Origin: Candidatus Heimdallarchaeota archaeon
Lineage (GTDB): Archaea > Asgardarchaeota > Heimdallarchaeia > Heimdallarchaeales > Heimdallarchaeaceae
NCBI GenBank assembly: GCA_030668875.1
Contig: DAOVER010000007.1
Coordinates: 1-64,000 of the forward strand
Length of the DNA stretch: 64,000 bases
Direction: 5' to 3'
Position 1 is the stretch's first letter. Each line of letters begins with the position of its first letter. Shown here piece by piece: positions 26,561 through 36,117 of this stretch. A model generated the notes under the pieces. It did not search any database and was not told the origin of the DNA. It saw nothing but the letters and a program-made list of their open reading frames with translations. Position numbers and translations under genes: made by a program.

Positions 26561-27985
26561 ATGAATCCGTTTAAGATTAAAAAAATGACCATTTCTCTCT
26601 TATTAGTTGCTCTTTTTGCTATTTCTATAGTTCCGTCTGTTAGTGTTTTGAGTGACACCACTAGCGAAGAGGATATTAATACTATAAAGAGAGTTATTGT
26701 TTTTAGTGCTGATGCTTTCAGACATGATTACTTTGAAAAAACTAGTTTGCCAACAATTGAATGGTTAATTGGGGAAGGTGCAAAAGCTGCATATAATGTT
26801 CCTTCTAATCCCTCAGTAACGGCAGTAAATCACGTTTCTATGATTACAGGAAATCATCCTGATGTTCATGGAATACTAGGAAATACTTTCTATGACTGGG
26901 TAGATAATAAATCATACTCGTTATTTGGTGAAGCGAGTGATCCTTATCGAGACACAAACACAGGTTTGCATTTGTTGTCAACTAAACCATCTGTCTTACA
27001 TGCGGAAGAAAATGATATAATAACCGCAGTTTTTGCGTGGCCTTATGTAGATGACGGTACATCGTATGGTGGTGCTGCTCCAACTTATGTTTTCGATTAT
27101 GATTATTTTTGTTCAAAAAACACCCGTAATAACATGGGAATTGCGAAAAAAACAGTAGATGTTATAATTGCACATCCTGAAATTGGGTTAGCATATTCTT
27201 GGTGGCCAGCCGTAGATTCTACAGGACACTATGCAGGTGTAGATTCAACCCAGCTTATCGATGAGCTAGTGAGTGTGGATAATGCGCTTGCGTATGTTAT
27301 CCGAAGACTGCAGGAAGAAGATATGCTAAGGGAAACCGTTATCATTTTAACATCTGACCATGGAATGGCTCCTGTCCATGATAGCAATTTCTTCTTAGAA
27401 GAAAAATCATATTTTGAGCTAGCCATGAACATGACTGGGATTGAACCGTATATTGCACACGATGCTGCTTTTGAATTACTTTATTTCATGGAAGAAACCA
27501 ATGTCACTAAAGTAGAAGAATTTGCTAGTTATCTTGAAGGACAAACCGAAATAGAAGGAGTGTTTGTAAATGAAGAGAACGAGGATATTGACATCTTCAA
27601 TGCTAATAGAGGTATTAATATCTCAGTTTTTCTAAAACCAGGATATTCTAGGAATTTTGGAGGCACATACGTTGGTATGCATGGGTATCTTAATACTAAT
27701 ACCGATATGCATGGAATCTTTATAGCTGCTGGTCCCGGCATTAAACAAAATTCAACAATTGCTGGAATTAGTATGATTGATATAGCTCCCACAGCATTAT
27801 CACTGCTGGATTCACTAAGTGATTTCGAAACAGAAGGCACCGTACTAAGTACTGCATTTGGTGATAGAACAAATGAATTTCTTAACCCTGATTACGTTGT
27901 TGAATCATCCATAAGTTTGATCCCTGTTATAGCCTTCCTGGTAATAGTTCCAATCATAAATGCTATACGTAAGAAGAAGAAATAA
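26561..27985 (+). CDS. Membrane-anchored type I phosphodiesterase/nucleotide pyrophosphatase (NPP-like)
   Basis: A 474-residue exported alkaline-phosphatase-superfamily enzyme: signal peptide (about 9-30), VIVFSADAFRHDYF with the first metal Asp, NPSVTAVNHVSMITG with the nucleophile Thr, PAVDSTGHYAGVDS, ILTSDHGM and YVGMHGYL/DMHGIFIAAGPG with the remaining Asp/His ligands. A C-terminal membrane helix (LIPVIAFLVIVPIINAI) ends in RKKKK. It should cleave phosphodiester or phosphonate bonds outside the cell, perhaps in nucleotide or lipid head-group salvage. TATATAA (26533-26539) sits about 25 nt before the ATG, implying a leaderless mRNA. Confidence 0.88.
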   Translation: MNPFKIKKMTISLLLVALFAISIVPSVSVLSDTTSEEDINTIKRVIVFSADAFRHDYFEKTSLPTIEWLIGEGAKAAYNVPSNPSVTAVNHVSMITGNHPDVHGILGNTFYDWVDNKSYSLFGEASDPYRDTNTGLHLLSTKPSVLHAEENDIITAVFAWPYVDDGTSYGGAAPTYVFDYDYFCSKNTRNNMGIAKKTVDVIIAHPEIGLAYSWWPAVDSTGHYAGVDSTQLIDELVSVDNALAYVIRRLQEEDMLRETVIILTSDHGMAPVHDSNFFLEEKSYFELAMNMTGIEPYIAHDAAFELLYFMEETNVTKVEEFASYLEGQTEIEGVFVNEENEDIDIFNANRGINISVFLKPGYSRNFGGTYVGMHGYLNTNTDMHGIFIAAGPGIKQNSTIAGISMIDIAPTALSLLDSLSDFETEGTVLSTAFGDRTNEFLNPDYVVESSISLIPVIAFLVIVPIINAIRKKKK

Positions 27986-28009
27986 GTTTCTTCTTTTATC
28001 TTTTTTTTT
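27986..28009 (+). terminator. T-rich termination tract after the NPP-like gene
   Basis: A pyrimidine-rich stretch ending in nine consecutive T follows the stop directly, before the next promoter (TTATATAC, 28022-28029). It fits archaeal T-run termination. Confidence 0.5.
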
Positions 28010-28057
28010 AAAAAATAGCAGTTATATACTAGTGTGTCAACTACACCTTAGATACTA

Positions 28058-29851
28058 ATGAAATTAAGATTAGTTTTTAGAGGGATGCTTACTCTAATCT
28101 TCCTTTGGGGCTTGGTGTATGCCGTTGTAATGGGAGCCATAGCAATTGCATATTATGTTGGTGATTTTCATGAAGCGCTTGGAATGTCTTCTTTTGTTCT
28201 ACTTCCGGTGCTAATTACCTTGGGAATAGTCCTTTTACAATTCCTAATATCTCCATGGTTGTTAGATTTAAGTTTCAGATGGATGCACAGAATGACTTGG
28301 ATAGAAGTATCACAACTTCCACCACATCTTGCTCAATATATAGTAGATCAGAGTCAGTTGCATAATATTTCGATTAAGAAAGTTGGAATGATTCACGATA
28401 ATATGCCCACAGCATTAACATATGGTCGTTTCAAAAAGAATGCTAGAATAGTTCTTTCAGATGGTATTCTGAATTTACTTACGCCTGATGAACAGACAGC
28501 AGTTGTAGGTCATGAAATAGGTCATATTGTCCACATGGATTTCTTATTCATGACAATTGCATCGGCAGTACCAATGATTATGTATACTTTCTACATCTTC
28601 TCTCGAGGTTTACTTAGATCTGGAGCTTTATCGAGTGGAGGAGATAATAAAGTAGGATCAGCTATAGCCGTAGCAGCCGTAGTAATGGTCGTCATTTCCT
28701 ATCTCTTCTATTTAATCAGTCAGTTTCTTGTTCTTTTCCTTAGTAGAGTTCGTGAGTATTATGCTGATAGATTTTCAGGAGAACAAACGGGAAATCCGAA
28801 AGCACTATCAACGGCTTTAGTCAAAATTGCTTATGGTATGGTAAGTACTCAAGCTCAGTATTCTGAAACTGTAAATGATAAGACTGTGGATAGAAGAACA
28901 AGAGTTAGGACATATCGTCGAGCATCTAGTTTCTCGAGCGCTATAAGATCATTAAATATTTTCGATATTAAAGCTGCTAAAAGTTTAGTAATGACAGCTT
29001 ATGCTCAATCCACTGGTGGAGAACTCGATCCTGAAATGATTGTTAAAGCAGCTGCTTGGGACCTTGAAAGTCCTTGGGGTGGTTTCCTCGAATTACAATC
29101 TACTCACCCATTAACTGCAAAAAGACTTTTAGCTTTAGACGATTTAGCAGAAGAAAACAATATGAAACGAGCATATCCTGCACTTGGCACAGATCAAATC
29201 AAAGAAAGCCTTTGGGATGAGTTTTTTGTGGATGTTTTCCTACTTTACATTGTTCCTATACTTACCTTTGTACTTCCAGGATTGGGTGCTTTATCCTACT
29301 TCTATGGTTCTAGCACAGGGTGGATGTGGATTGGTATCGGTTCTGGACTAGGTTTAGCTACTTTGTTGTGGATTTGGAGAGTAGTTGTTCGATATCCTAG
29401 ATTAGATGAAGAAATCCCCCTAGTTAATGCCATGACTGCAGTAACTGATGTAAGTGATGATGGATATGCAGAAGCTTCTCCATTCAGAGGAAAACCTATA
29501 AGATTACAGGGGACAATAATTGGAAGAGGAACACCCGGCTATTACTTAAGTGAGGATGTTGTTCTTCAAGATCCTTCCGGAATTATAACTTTGGATTATA
29601 ATCCTCTTTTCGGTTTCATGAGATGGTTTACTGCTCTATTCAGAGTTGATAGACTGATTGGAAATCAAGTGACAGTAATTGGATGGTACCGAAGAACACC
29701 AAGACCTATTGTTATGATCAAACGGATGGAAACACCAGACGATCAAGTATTTCGATCAAACAAAAATATAGCTGGTTGGGTACTTGTAGGATTGTTAGCT
29801 TTAGGGGCTTTAGTGTGTATTTTTATGGGATTACCTCCAATTGGTTGGTAA
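28058..29851 (+). CDS. M48-family (HtpX/Ste24-like) membrane metalloprotease with C-terminal OB-like domain
   Basis: A 597-residue integral membrane protease. Two N-terminal helices (about 10-32 and 45-66), the zinc motif HEIGHIVHM (152-160) and the third ligand Glu in REYYADRF (about 233) define the M48 catalytic part. Further helices follow at about 165-185 and 200-225. After two more helices (about 395-440), a beta-rich domain (KPIRLQGTIIGRGTPGYYLSE, VTVIGWYRRTPRPIVMI) resembling an OB/BAM-type fold is added, then a last helix. HtpX proteins degrade misfolded membrane proteins; the C-terminal domain is not part of standard HtpX. TTATATAC lies about 32 nt upstream. Confidence 0.88.
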   Translation: MKLRLVFRGMLTLIFLWGLVYAVVMGAIAIAYYVGDFHEALGMSSFVLLPVLITLGIVLLQFLISPWLLDLSFRWMHRMTWIEVSQLPPHLAQYIVDQSQLHNISIKKVGMIHDNMPTALTYGRFKKNARIVLSDGILNLLTPDEQTAVVGHEIGHIVHMDFLFMTIASAVPMIMYTFYIFSRGLLRSGALSSGGDNKVGSAIAVAAVVMVVISYLFYLISQFLVLFLSRVREYYADRFSGEQTGNPKALSTALVKIAYGMVSTQAQYSETVNDKTVDRRTRVRTYRRASSFSSAIRSLNIFDIKAAKSLVMTAYAQSTGGELDPEMIVKAAAWDLESPWGGFLELQSTHPLTAKRLLALDDLAEENNMKRAYPALGTDQIKESLWDEFFVDVFLLYIVPILTFVLPGLGALSYFYGSSTGWMWIGIGSGLGLATLLWIWRVVVRYPRLDEEIPLVNAMTAVTDVSDDGYAEASPFRGKPIRLQGTIIGRGTPGYYLSEDVVLQDPSGIITLDYNPLFGFMRWFTALFRVDRLIGNQVTVIGWYRRTPRPIVMIKRMETPDDQVFRSNKNIAGWVLVGLLALGALVCIFMGLPPIGW

Positions 29852-29860
29852 CCCCTTCAC

Positions 29861-29876
29861 TTTTTTATTTTTATTT
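29861..29876 (+). terminator. T-rich termination tract after the M48 gene
   Basis: TTTTTTATTTTTATTT lies 10 nt after the stop codon and before the MetAP gene; it is typical of archaeal T-run terminators. Confidence 0.5.
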
Positions 29877-29944
29877 GCAACAATGTGTTAAAACATCAAA
29901 GTTAAATATTCACAAAAAAAGCTATTTTCATTCTGGTGAAAGCA

Positions 29945-30910
29945 ATGGCTGAGAAAAAAGTAAGTACCAAAGAAAAAGCCAAAGAAAAAGTTGAAGAGAT
30001 AATAGAAGAAGAGAAAGAAGAAACTATTCTCGAAAAATACCAAAAAGCTGGAGATGTTGCTAAGAGTGTTTTGCAACATGTAAAAGGAATGGCTAAACCA
30101 GGTGTTAAAGCTCTTGACTTATGTGAAACTGCAGATAGACTTATAGAAGAAGCAGGGATGAAAACTGCTTTTCCACTAAATGTATCTGTTAATAATCATT
30201 GTGCACATTATACCTGTCCTTGGGAAGACGACCTTGTTCTAAAGGAAGGAGATGTTGTAAAGCTTGATTGTGGGGTGCATTATGAAGGTTATATAGCAGA
30301 CACTGCATTAACTGTAGCTTTTGATGATCTTCACAACGACCTGATTAAAGCCAGTAAGGAAGCAACAGACACAGCTGTTAAAGTGATTCGTGTTGGTGGA
30401 TATACTGGAAAATTGGGTGATTTGATAGAAAGTATCATTGAAGGATATGGATTTACAACAATTAAAGATCTATCTGGTCACATGCTGATGCAATACAGAG
30501 TCCATGGACCAAAAACCATTCCAAATGTTGCAGGAAGGAAAGGTAATCTTATACTACAAGATGAAGCATTTGCAATAGAAACATTCGCTTCAACTGGAGC
30601 TGGAGAATCTGGTCAAGATAAAAATAAATTGTATATTGTACGTCTAGCAGATGGAAGGTTTCCTCTCAGAACAGACGCAGCAAAGCAAATTCGAAGACTT
30701 CTTGATAAGGAATATAACCGCTTACCCGTATCTACCAGATGGATCTATAAGCATGTGGGTGTCGCAAAAGCTAAGATGGGTTTGAGGGAATTAAAGCAAG
30801 TGGGTGCATTGTATCAATATCATGTTTTATCTGATGTTGCAGGATCGTTCGTTTCTCAACATGAACACTCCGTTTATATGACACCTGAAGGACCAGTTCG
30901 TACTACATGA
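29945..30910 (+). CDS. map: Methionine aminopeptidase, type II
   Basis: About 321 residues; removes the initiator Met. A lysine/glutamate-rich N-terminal extension (about 1-35), as in eukaryotic MetAP2, precedes the pita-bread fold. Metal ligands are seen in KLDCGVHYEGYIADTALTV (Asp, Asp), GHMLMQYRVHGPK (His), AIETFASTGAG (Glu) and QHEHSVYMTPEGP (Glu). The type II helical insertion is present (DKEYNRLPVSTRWIYKHVG region). ATG 29945 is chosen because GGTGA (29935-29939) is well placed as its ribosome site; GTG 29936 overlaps that site. Confidence 0.95.
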   Translation: MAEKKVSTKEKAKEKVEEIIEEEKEETILEKYQKAGDVAKSVLQHVKGMAKPGVKALDLCETADRLIEEAGMKTAFPLNVSVNNHCAHYTCPWEDDLVLKEGDVVKLDCGVHYEGYIADTALTVAFDDLHNDLIKASKEATDTAVKVIRVGGYTGKLGDLIESIIEGYGFTTIKDLSGHMLMQYRVHGPKTIPNVAGRKGNLILQDEAFAIETFASTGAGESGQDKNKLYIVRLADGRFPLRTDAAKQIRRLLDKEYNRLPVSTRWIYKHVGVAKAKMGLRELKQVGALYQYHVLSDVAGSFVSQHEHSVYMTPEGPVRTT

Positions 30911-31022
30911 TAATCCTTCAAATTAACTTTCTTTTCTTTCTTTATCTTAGAAGCATGGTTATTTGATATTTCACTGATGTTAACCTAAAACATTTTTAAA
31001 CATTGTAGATTTCTTGATACAT

Positions 31023-32510
31023 ATGAATTTAATCCTCAGCATTGATCAAGGGACAACAGGAACACGGTCAATTCTATTTAATTCTAAAGGAGAAGAAGTA
31101 GCAAAATCATATGAGGAACATAAGCAAATCTTCCCTTCTCCTGGATTGGTAGAACATGACCCCTCCGAGATTTGGCTGAAAACATTGAAAACAATTAGAG
31201 ATACAGTTAATGTTGCAAAAATAGAATTTTCGGAAGTTTCAGGAATTGGTATAACTAATCAAAGAGAAACAATCGTTGCTTGGGATAAGAATACAGGGAT
31301 TCCCCTGCACAATGCTATAGTTTGGCAATGTAGAAGAACTGCAGGAATATGTGAGGATCTAAAAAGCTCAGGTTATGCTGAAATCTTCAAGAAGAAAACA
31401 GGATTAGTGTTGGATCCTTACTTCTCTGGAACAAAGATAAAATGGTTATTAGAGAATTCAGAAAAAATACAATGCAAACTAGCTGATGACTCACTAGCAG
31501 TTGGAACAATTGACAGCTGGTTGATCTATAATTTAACTGGTAATCATTTTACTGATTATTCAAATGCTTCCAGAACTCTTCTTTTTAATATACAAACTGG
31601 AACTTGGGATGACGAATTACTCGAAATCTTACAAATTCCTAAACACATACTTCCAGAGGTTCGTCCAAGTAGCGATAAAGAAACCTACGGTGATGTAGGC
31701 TCACTATTCAACCACCCCATACCCGTTGCTGGAAATGCAGGAGATCAACAAGCGGCTCTTTTCGGACAATATTGCTTTGATCAAGGAGAAGTGAAAAATA
31801 CTTATGGGACTGGGAATTTTATGCTGATGAATACAGGTGAAGATATCGTTCATTCTAATAATGGTCTTCTTACTACCATTGCATGGAAATTAGACCATAC
31901 TATCACATATGCTTTGGAAGGTAGTGTCTTCATCACAGGAGCAAGCATTCAATGGTTAGAACAAGGATTAGGTGTATTGGAGGACAAATCAGAACTTATA
32001 GATATAATGAATAATCAACCAACTACTGAAGGAGTGTATTTTGTTCCAGCTTTTGTGGGTTTGGGAGCTCCTGACTGGGATCCTTATGCTAGAGGAATAA
32101 TTGTTGGTCTTACTAGAGGATCTACACGAGAGCATATTATCAGAGCAGCTTTAGAATCCATATGTTATCAATCTGAGGATGTTTTCAAAGCAATGAGCAT
32201 AGATTCTGGTGTAGATATTTCAATACTTAGAGTTGATGGGGGAGTTACAAAATGCTCTCCACTACTACAGTTTCAAGCAGATATCTCAAACGTTAAAGTT
32301 CAAAAACCAGTAACTACTGAAACAACTGCGCTTGGTGCTGCATATCTAGCTGGTTTAGCTGTAGGTTATTGGAAAAACTTAGAAGACATTAAACGAAATT
32401 TCTTGATTGAGCAAGAGTTTTTTTCTTCAATGGAATCAGAGAAAAGAGAAGCGCTATTAAGTAACTGGAAAAAAGCTAAAAGAAGATCAAAAAATTGGAT
32501 AGAAAATTGA
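31023..32510 (+). CDS. glpK: Glycerol kinase
   Basis: FGGY-family kinase of about 495 residues that makes glycerol 3-phosphate. Signatures include LILSIDQGTTGTRSILF (phosphate-1), GITNQRETIVAWDKNTG, IVWQCRRTA, GTIDSWLIYNLTG, AGNAGDQQAALFGQ, YGTGNFMLMNTG and LRVDGGVTKCSPLLQFQADI. ATG 31023 gives the family start; a TTTTTAAAC box about 30 nt upstream suggests a leaderless message. No glycerol uptake or dehydrogenase gene is adjacent. The product may feed archaeal lipid or carbon metabolism. Confidence 0.96.
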   Translation: MNLILSIDQGTTGTRSILFNSKGEEVAKSYEEHKQIFPSPGLVEHDPSEIWLKTLKTIRDTVNVAKIEFSEVSGIGITNQRETIVAWDKNTGIPLHNAIVWQCRRTAGICEDLKSSGYAEIFKKKTGLVLDPYFSGTKIKWLLENSEKIQCKLADDSLAVGTIDSWLIYNLTGNHFTDYSNASRTLLFNIQTGTWDDELLEILQIPKHILPEVRPSSDKETYGDVGSLFNHPIPVAGNAGDQQAALFGQYCFDQGEVKNTYGTGNFMLMNTGEDIVHSNNGLLTTIAWKLDHTITYALEGSVFITGASIQWLEQGLGVLEDKSELIDIMNNQPTTEGVYFVPAFVGLGAPDWDPYARGIIVGLTRGSTREHIIRAALESICYQSEDVFKAMSIDSGVDISILRVDGGVTKCSPLLQFQADISNVKVQKPVTTETTALGAAYLAGLAVGYWKNLEDIKRNFLIEQEFFSSMESEKREALLSNWKKAKRRSKNWIEN

Positions 32511-33095
32511 TTATTTCACCATTTATTTCAATAAATCATCTTCTAATCGTAATATGTTTCACTTATAACACAAAATAATTGTATAAGTAACTTTTATACT
32601 ATCTTTTACACTAAAAATATAATAGATACTTGTCTAGTATATTAACTATGTACTATCTTCTTTCTTTCAATTGTTTTACTAAATTTAATTAGATTTTCTT
32701 TTAGCTTTATTTTTCTTCCTTTAATACTTAAATATGTCTAGTTGTGCGATATTATTACTAGGGAAATAAATACACAGCTACACGGGCAGAAGTCTGAAAG
32801 TAGACTCACTAATTGTCCAAACACGATATGCATTACATGATTGTTCTTCCTGTTTCTTGTTTTATAGTGTGATTTTCTATTCTAGTAACTTGTTTATGAT
32901 ATATTGAATCATTCATCTTAGTGACTAAATTCACAATCACCCAAATGAATAGAATCTTAACCTAACTAAATTATCTTTAGAACAAAAAAATAGTTTTTCA
33001 ATGAAACAGAAACTTTGTTTGATTAACGTATTACAAAACATTTTTTTAGTGTAATTGTATCTCTTAACATCGAGACTTGAGAATGGGGTAAACGA
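32511..33095. other. 585-bp AT-rich region without a recognisable gene
   Basis: The longest non-coding stretch in the window. Six-frame reading gives no family-like peptide. A TATA-like CTTAAATATG (about 32727-32737) precedes a less AT-rich patch that contains a 5-bp stem-loop (AGTCT 32791-32795, AGACT 32802-32806). A small RNA there is possible but unsupported beyond that. No tRNA arms were found. T-rich sequence after glpK (about 32690-32725) may end its transcript. Confidence 0.4.
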
Positions 33096-33479
33096 TTGAC
33101 AACTTTACATGATTATATAGGGGAAAACGAAAAAAAGCTTGAAGCTGAGAGAAAAAGAGAGGCGAAATTGCACAACGAGATTTTAGAGCAAATTCAACGT
33201 CAAAAGAAGCAAGACGTTAATTTTACAGGTTTTGAAGGCAAATTAAGTGAATTGATATCTGGAATAAGAACAATTCCAAACTATGGCAATCTGAAGGGGT
33301 ATATCAGAGAAAAAATTCTACCAAAGAATCCAAACATAAATTATAAGAAACTGTCAGTTCTTGCAGGAGTACATCAAGGAGTTGCTTTAGTTATCTTGTA
33401 CGACCTCTACAATGATAAATTAGAAGCAGAATTTAATGATCTCCAAGATCCTTCGTTAGATTATCATTACCGAGATTAA
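33096..33479 (+). CDS. Hypothetical coiled-coil protein with possible winged-helix C terminus
   Basis: A 127-residue protein with a TTG start; no in-frame ATG exists before the charged helix ENEKKLEAERKREAKLHNEILEQIQRQ (about 10-37). The C-terminal half (GYIREKILPKN, then YKKLSVLAGVHQGVALVILYDLYND) has the spacing of a small winged helix, where the second helix would follow LSVLAGV. It could be a DNA-binding or adaptor protein; no family recognised. It converges on the phosphoesterase gene 12 nt away. Confidence 0.55.
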   Translation: MTTLHDYIGENEKKLEAERKREAKLHNEILEQIQRQKKQDVNFTGFEGKLSELISGIRTIPNYGNLKGYIREKILPKNPNINYKKLSVLAGVHQGVALVILYDLYNDKLEAEFNDLQDPSLDYHYRD

Positions 33480-33491
33480 ATCTGACAAAAT

Positions 33492-34196
33492 TCAGAGACC
33501 TTTGTCTAATCTTAAACTCAAAGATTTAGGAAGGTTTAATTCTTTCATTTTTTCTTGAACTGGTTTATGGTCATATTTCACTTGAACCATCGTTACATTG
33601 AGAGGAGTTGTGTTTACAATACTATAATATGCTCCAGGTTTACCATTTCTTGGCTGTCCCACAGATCCAGGATTGAGGACATGGAATTTTTTATATCTGT
33701 CTTTAATTGGAATGTGAGTATGACCTACAAAAAGCATGTCAGTCATAGTCTTCTCAGAAGCTTCCTTGAGCATATTTTTCCATTCACTTCCACTAGGGGC
33801 GTCAAAATAATCAAATGTTTGAAACGGTGATCCATGAACAAGATATATTTTCTTTCCATTTCTTTCTATTATTTTCTTACGAGGTAGTTTTGATAACCAA
33901 ATTAGGTTGTTTTTTTTAAGAAATTTCTTGGTCCAGATAATCATTTCATACGCTATAGGGTTAAAATAGAAGGCTGGTTCGTCTCCTACAACTCCTGCAT
34001 CGTGATTACCGTACATACTTATTGAACATTTTTCTCTAACAAGATCAACACACTCATTCGGGAAAGGATAGTAACCAACAATGTCTCCTAAACAGATGAT
34101 TTCATCAATATTTCGACGTTTTTCAATATCTTTTAGAACAGCTTCTAATCCATAAATGTTAGAATGTATGTCGGAAATAACTGCTATTCTTACCAA
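33492..34196 (-). CDS. Calcineurin-like metallophosphoesterase (YfcE/MJ0936-type)
   Basis: A 234-residue two-metal phosphoesterase: IAVISDIHSNIYGL (motif I DxH), IICLGDIVGYYP (GDxxG), SMYGNHDAG (GNHD/E), IYLVHGSP (GH) and LFVGHTHIP (GHTH), all complete. The size and order match the YfcE/MJ0936 group, which cleaves phosphodiesters in vitro. The substrate in vivo is unknown. Divergent from pyrD. Confidence 0.93.
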   Translation of the reverse strand: MVRIAVISDIHSNIYGLEAVLKDIEKRRNIDEIICLGDIVGYYPFPNECVDLVREKCSISMYGNHDAGVVGDEPAFYFNPIAYEMIIWTKKFLKKNNLIWLSKLPRKKIIERNGKKIYLVHGSPFQTFDYFDAPSGSEWKNMLKEASEKTMTDMLFVGHTHIPIKDRYKKFHVLNPGSVGQPRNGKPGAYYSIVNTTPLNVTMVQVKYDHKPVQEKMKELNLPKSLSLRLDKGL

Positions 34197-34273
34197 ATAA
34201 GTCCACCTAGACGATTATTGTTCAGCCCTTAACCTTAAGTTAGTATTATATATTTGAAATTTGTTATACGTAA

Positions 34274-35260
34274 ATGAATCTTGTTATCAAAAGAGCTAAA
34301 GTTAGTAAGACTTTTCAAGTTGCTATTATCTGTCTTCTCATGAGTATTGAAACCTTCATTGGTTCCATTGAGATTAGAAACCCTCTTATGCTTGCTTCAG
34401 GAGTATTAGGAACTACATACTCAACTCTTCAACGAGCATATAAAGCAGGTTTAGGAGCAGTTATAACAAAAAGTATAGGACCACGTTCAAGAAGTGGAAA
34501 TCCCAATCCAAGTGTGTTTGCATTACATGAAATTAGAAGCTTGATTAATTCTGTAGGGTTGGCAAATCCTGGATATCAAACATTTAGACAAGATATTGAA
34601 CAATTAGTAAAAAGTGAGACTCCAACAGTAGTTTCTATCTTCGGAGAAAATCAAACCGAATTCTCAGAAGTACTTGATGGGTTAAAAGACCTTAACATCC
34701 TGGGGTTTGAATTAAATTTAAGTTGTCCAAATACTGAGAAAGGAGGGTCACAAATAGGGACCGATACTGAAGCAGTATATAGCATTGTAAAAGCATTGAA
34801 ATCCAAAACTAATCTTCCCCTATGGGTTAAATTAACTCCTAATGTTAGTGATATAATAGAAATTGCAGATGCAGCTGTTAAAGGAGGGTGTGATGCTATC
34901 GTTGCAATTAATACTCTAAAAGCCATGGTTATAGATATTCAAACCAAACAACCCATTCTAGGTTTCAAAAGAGGAGGATTGTCAGGTTCAGCAATAAAAC
35001 CGATAGGCATTCGTTATATTTATGATCTTTATGAAAACTTCAGAGAAAAAATTCCTCTAATTGGTGTAGGTGGGATTTACAAAGGAGAAGATGTTGTAGA
35101 ATATCTCCTAGCTGGAGCTACAGCTGTTGAAATAGGGTCTGCAATTGGTGTTGCTTATCCTGAAAACATTATAAGAACTATAACGATGAAGATTAAGAAA
35201 TACATGAAAGAACACGACTATTCATCTATTGGAGAAATTACAGGAGGAGCTCACAGATGA
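34274..35260 (+). CDS. pyrD: Dihydroorotate dehydrogenase, catalytic subunit (class 1B)
   Basis: FMN enzyme oxidising dihydroorotate to orotate, the fourth step of UMP synthesis. Signatures: NPLMLASGVLGTT, SVGLANPGY, ELNLSCPNTEKGG with the class 1B catalytic Cys, LPLWVKLTPNVSDI, AINTLKAMVIDI and PLIGVGGIYKGEDVVEYLLAGATAVEIGSA. It works with PyrK, whose gene overlaps it by 4 nt. ATG 34274 lies about 24 nt after TATTATATATTT, fitting a leaderless mRNA; family length instead favours ATG 34340, which would drop 22 hydrophobic, probably extra residues. Confidence 0.95.
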   Translation: MNLVIKRAKVSKTFQVAIICLLMSIETFIGSIEIRNPLMLASGVLGTTYSTLQRAYKAGLGAVITKSIGPRSRSGNPNPSVFALHEIRSLINSVGLANPGYQTFRQDIEQLVKSETPTVVSIFGENQTEFSEVLDGLKDLNILGFELNLSCPNTEKGGSQIGTDTEAVYSIVKALKSKTNLPLWVKLTPNVSDIIEIADAAVKGGCDAIVAINTLKAMVIDIQTKQPILGFKRGGLSGSAIKPIGIRYIYDLYENFREKIPLIGVGGIYKGEDVVEYLLAGATAVEIGSAIGVAYPENIIRTITMKIKKYMKEHDYSSIGEITGGAHR

Positions 35261-36114
35261 TAAAACAAACATTACCCAACACAAAACCAATTATGTGCAA
35301 AATTGTTGATAAAGAAGAAGAATGTGAAGATACTTACACATTTCTGCTTGAGGTTCCAGTAGAAGTAAAAAGTGCAAAACCAGGTCAATTCATTATGTTG
35401 TGGGTACCAGGAGTTGACGAATTTCCCATAGGAATAGCAGGTTTTGAGAATAATATATTGGAAATAGGTATTGCTAAAATGGGTGAGGGAACCGAAGCAC
35501 TACTTAAGAAGGAAATAGGTGACTATTTAGGTATTAGAGGTTTTTATGGAAAGCCATTCAAAACTCCAAAAAAAGTGAAAGTCAATCACCTGTTAATTGG
35601 GGGTGGTTTTGGGATGACACCGTTAAAGCTGCTTACAACCAATCTAATCCATCAAGAAGAAAAACAAGAAATTCATGTATTTGAAGGAGCAAGAAACAAA
35701 AGTAGGTTAATGTATCTGAAATGGTTTCAACATCTGCATGATGAGGGAAAACTCATTTTTCATGCATGTACTGATGATGGTTCATATGGGTATAAAGGGT
35801 TTCCAACTGTTGACCTGGAGAAATTTCTTCAAGAAGTTGAAGGTCCTTCAATCTTCTATGTAGCAGGACCAGAACGTATGATGAAAGCTATATTTGATAT
35901 TGGTAAAAAATATGATAAAGTCATAGACATGCAAATGAGTCTTGCTGATAGATATATGCGATGCGGTTTTGGTGTATGTAGCTATTGTGCAGTGGATCCA
36001 ACAGGATGGCGAATCTGTGTTGATGGACCAATTTTCAATACGAAACAGCTGGAACAGATAACTGATTTTGGCGTGTATAAAAGGTTAGAGACTGGAGAAA
36101 AAGAGAGGATTTGA
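35257..36114 (+). CDS. pyrK: Dihydroorotate dehydrogenase electron transfer subunit
   Basis: A 285-residue FAD/[2Fe-2S] subunit that passes electrons from PyrD to NAD. A ferredoxin-reductase-like barrel (AKPGQFIMLWVPG; PIGIAGF) comes first, then the nucleotide-binding domain (LIGGGFGMTPLKLL), and the cluster motif RCGFGVCSYCAVDPTGWRIC supplies four Cys near residues 235-255. The start overlaps the pyrD stop (ATGA), indicating translational coupling, and pyrC follows after 3 nt. Confidence 0.95.
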   Translation: MIKQTLPNTKPIMCKIVDKEEECEDTYTFLLEVPVEVKSAKPGQFIMLWVPGVDEFPIGIAGFENNILEIGIAKMGEGTEALLKKEIGDYLGIRGFYGKPFKTPKKVKVNHLLIGGGFGMTPLKLLTTNLIHQEEKQEIHVFEGARNKSRLMYLKWFQHLHDEGKLIFHACTDDGSYGYKGFPTVDLEKFLQEVEGPSIFYVAGPERMMKAIFDIGKKYDKVIDMQMSLADRYMRCGFGVCSYCAVDPTGWRICVDGPIFNTKQLEQITDFGVYKRLETGEKERI

Positions 36115-36117
36115 CCA

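Noticed and set aside
32773-32822. Possible small RNA in the long gap after glpK
   Set aside because: Only a 5-bp stem is visible and there is no conserved box or terminator, so I describe the region but do not call an RNA gene.
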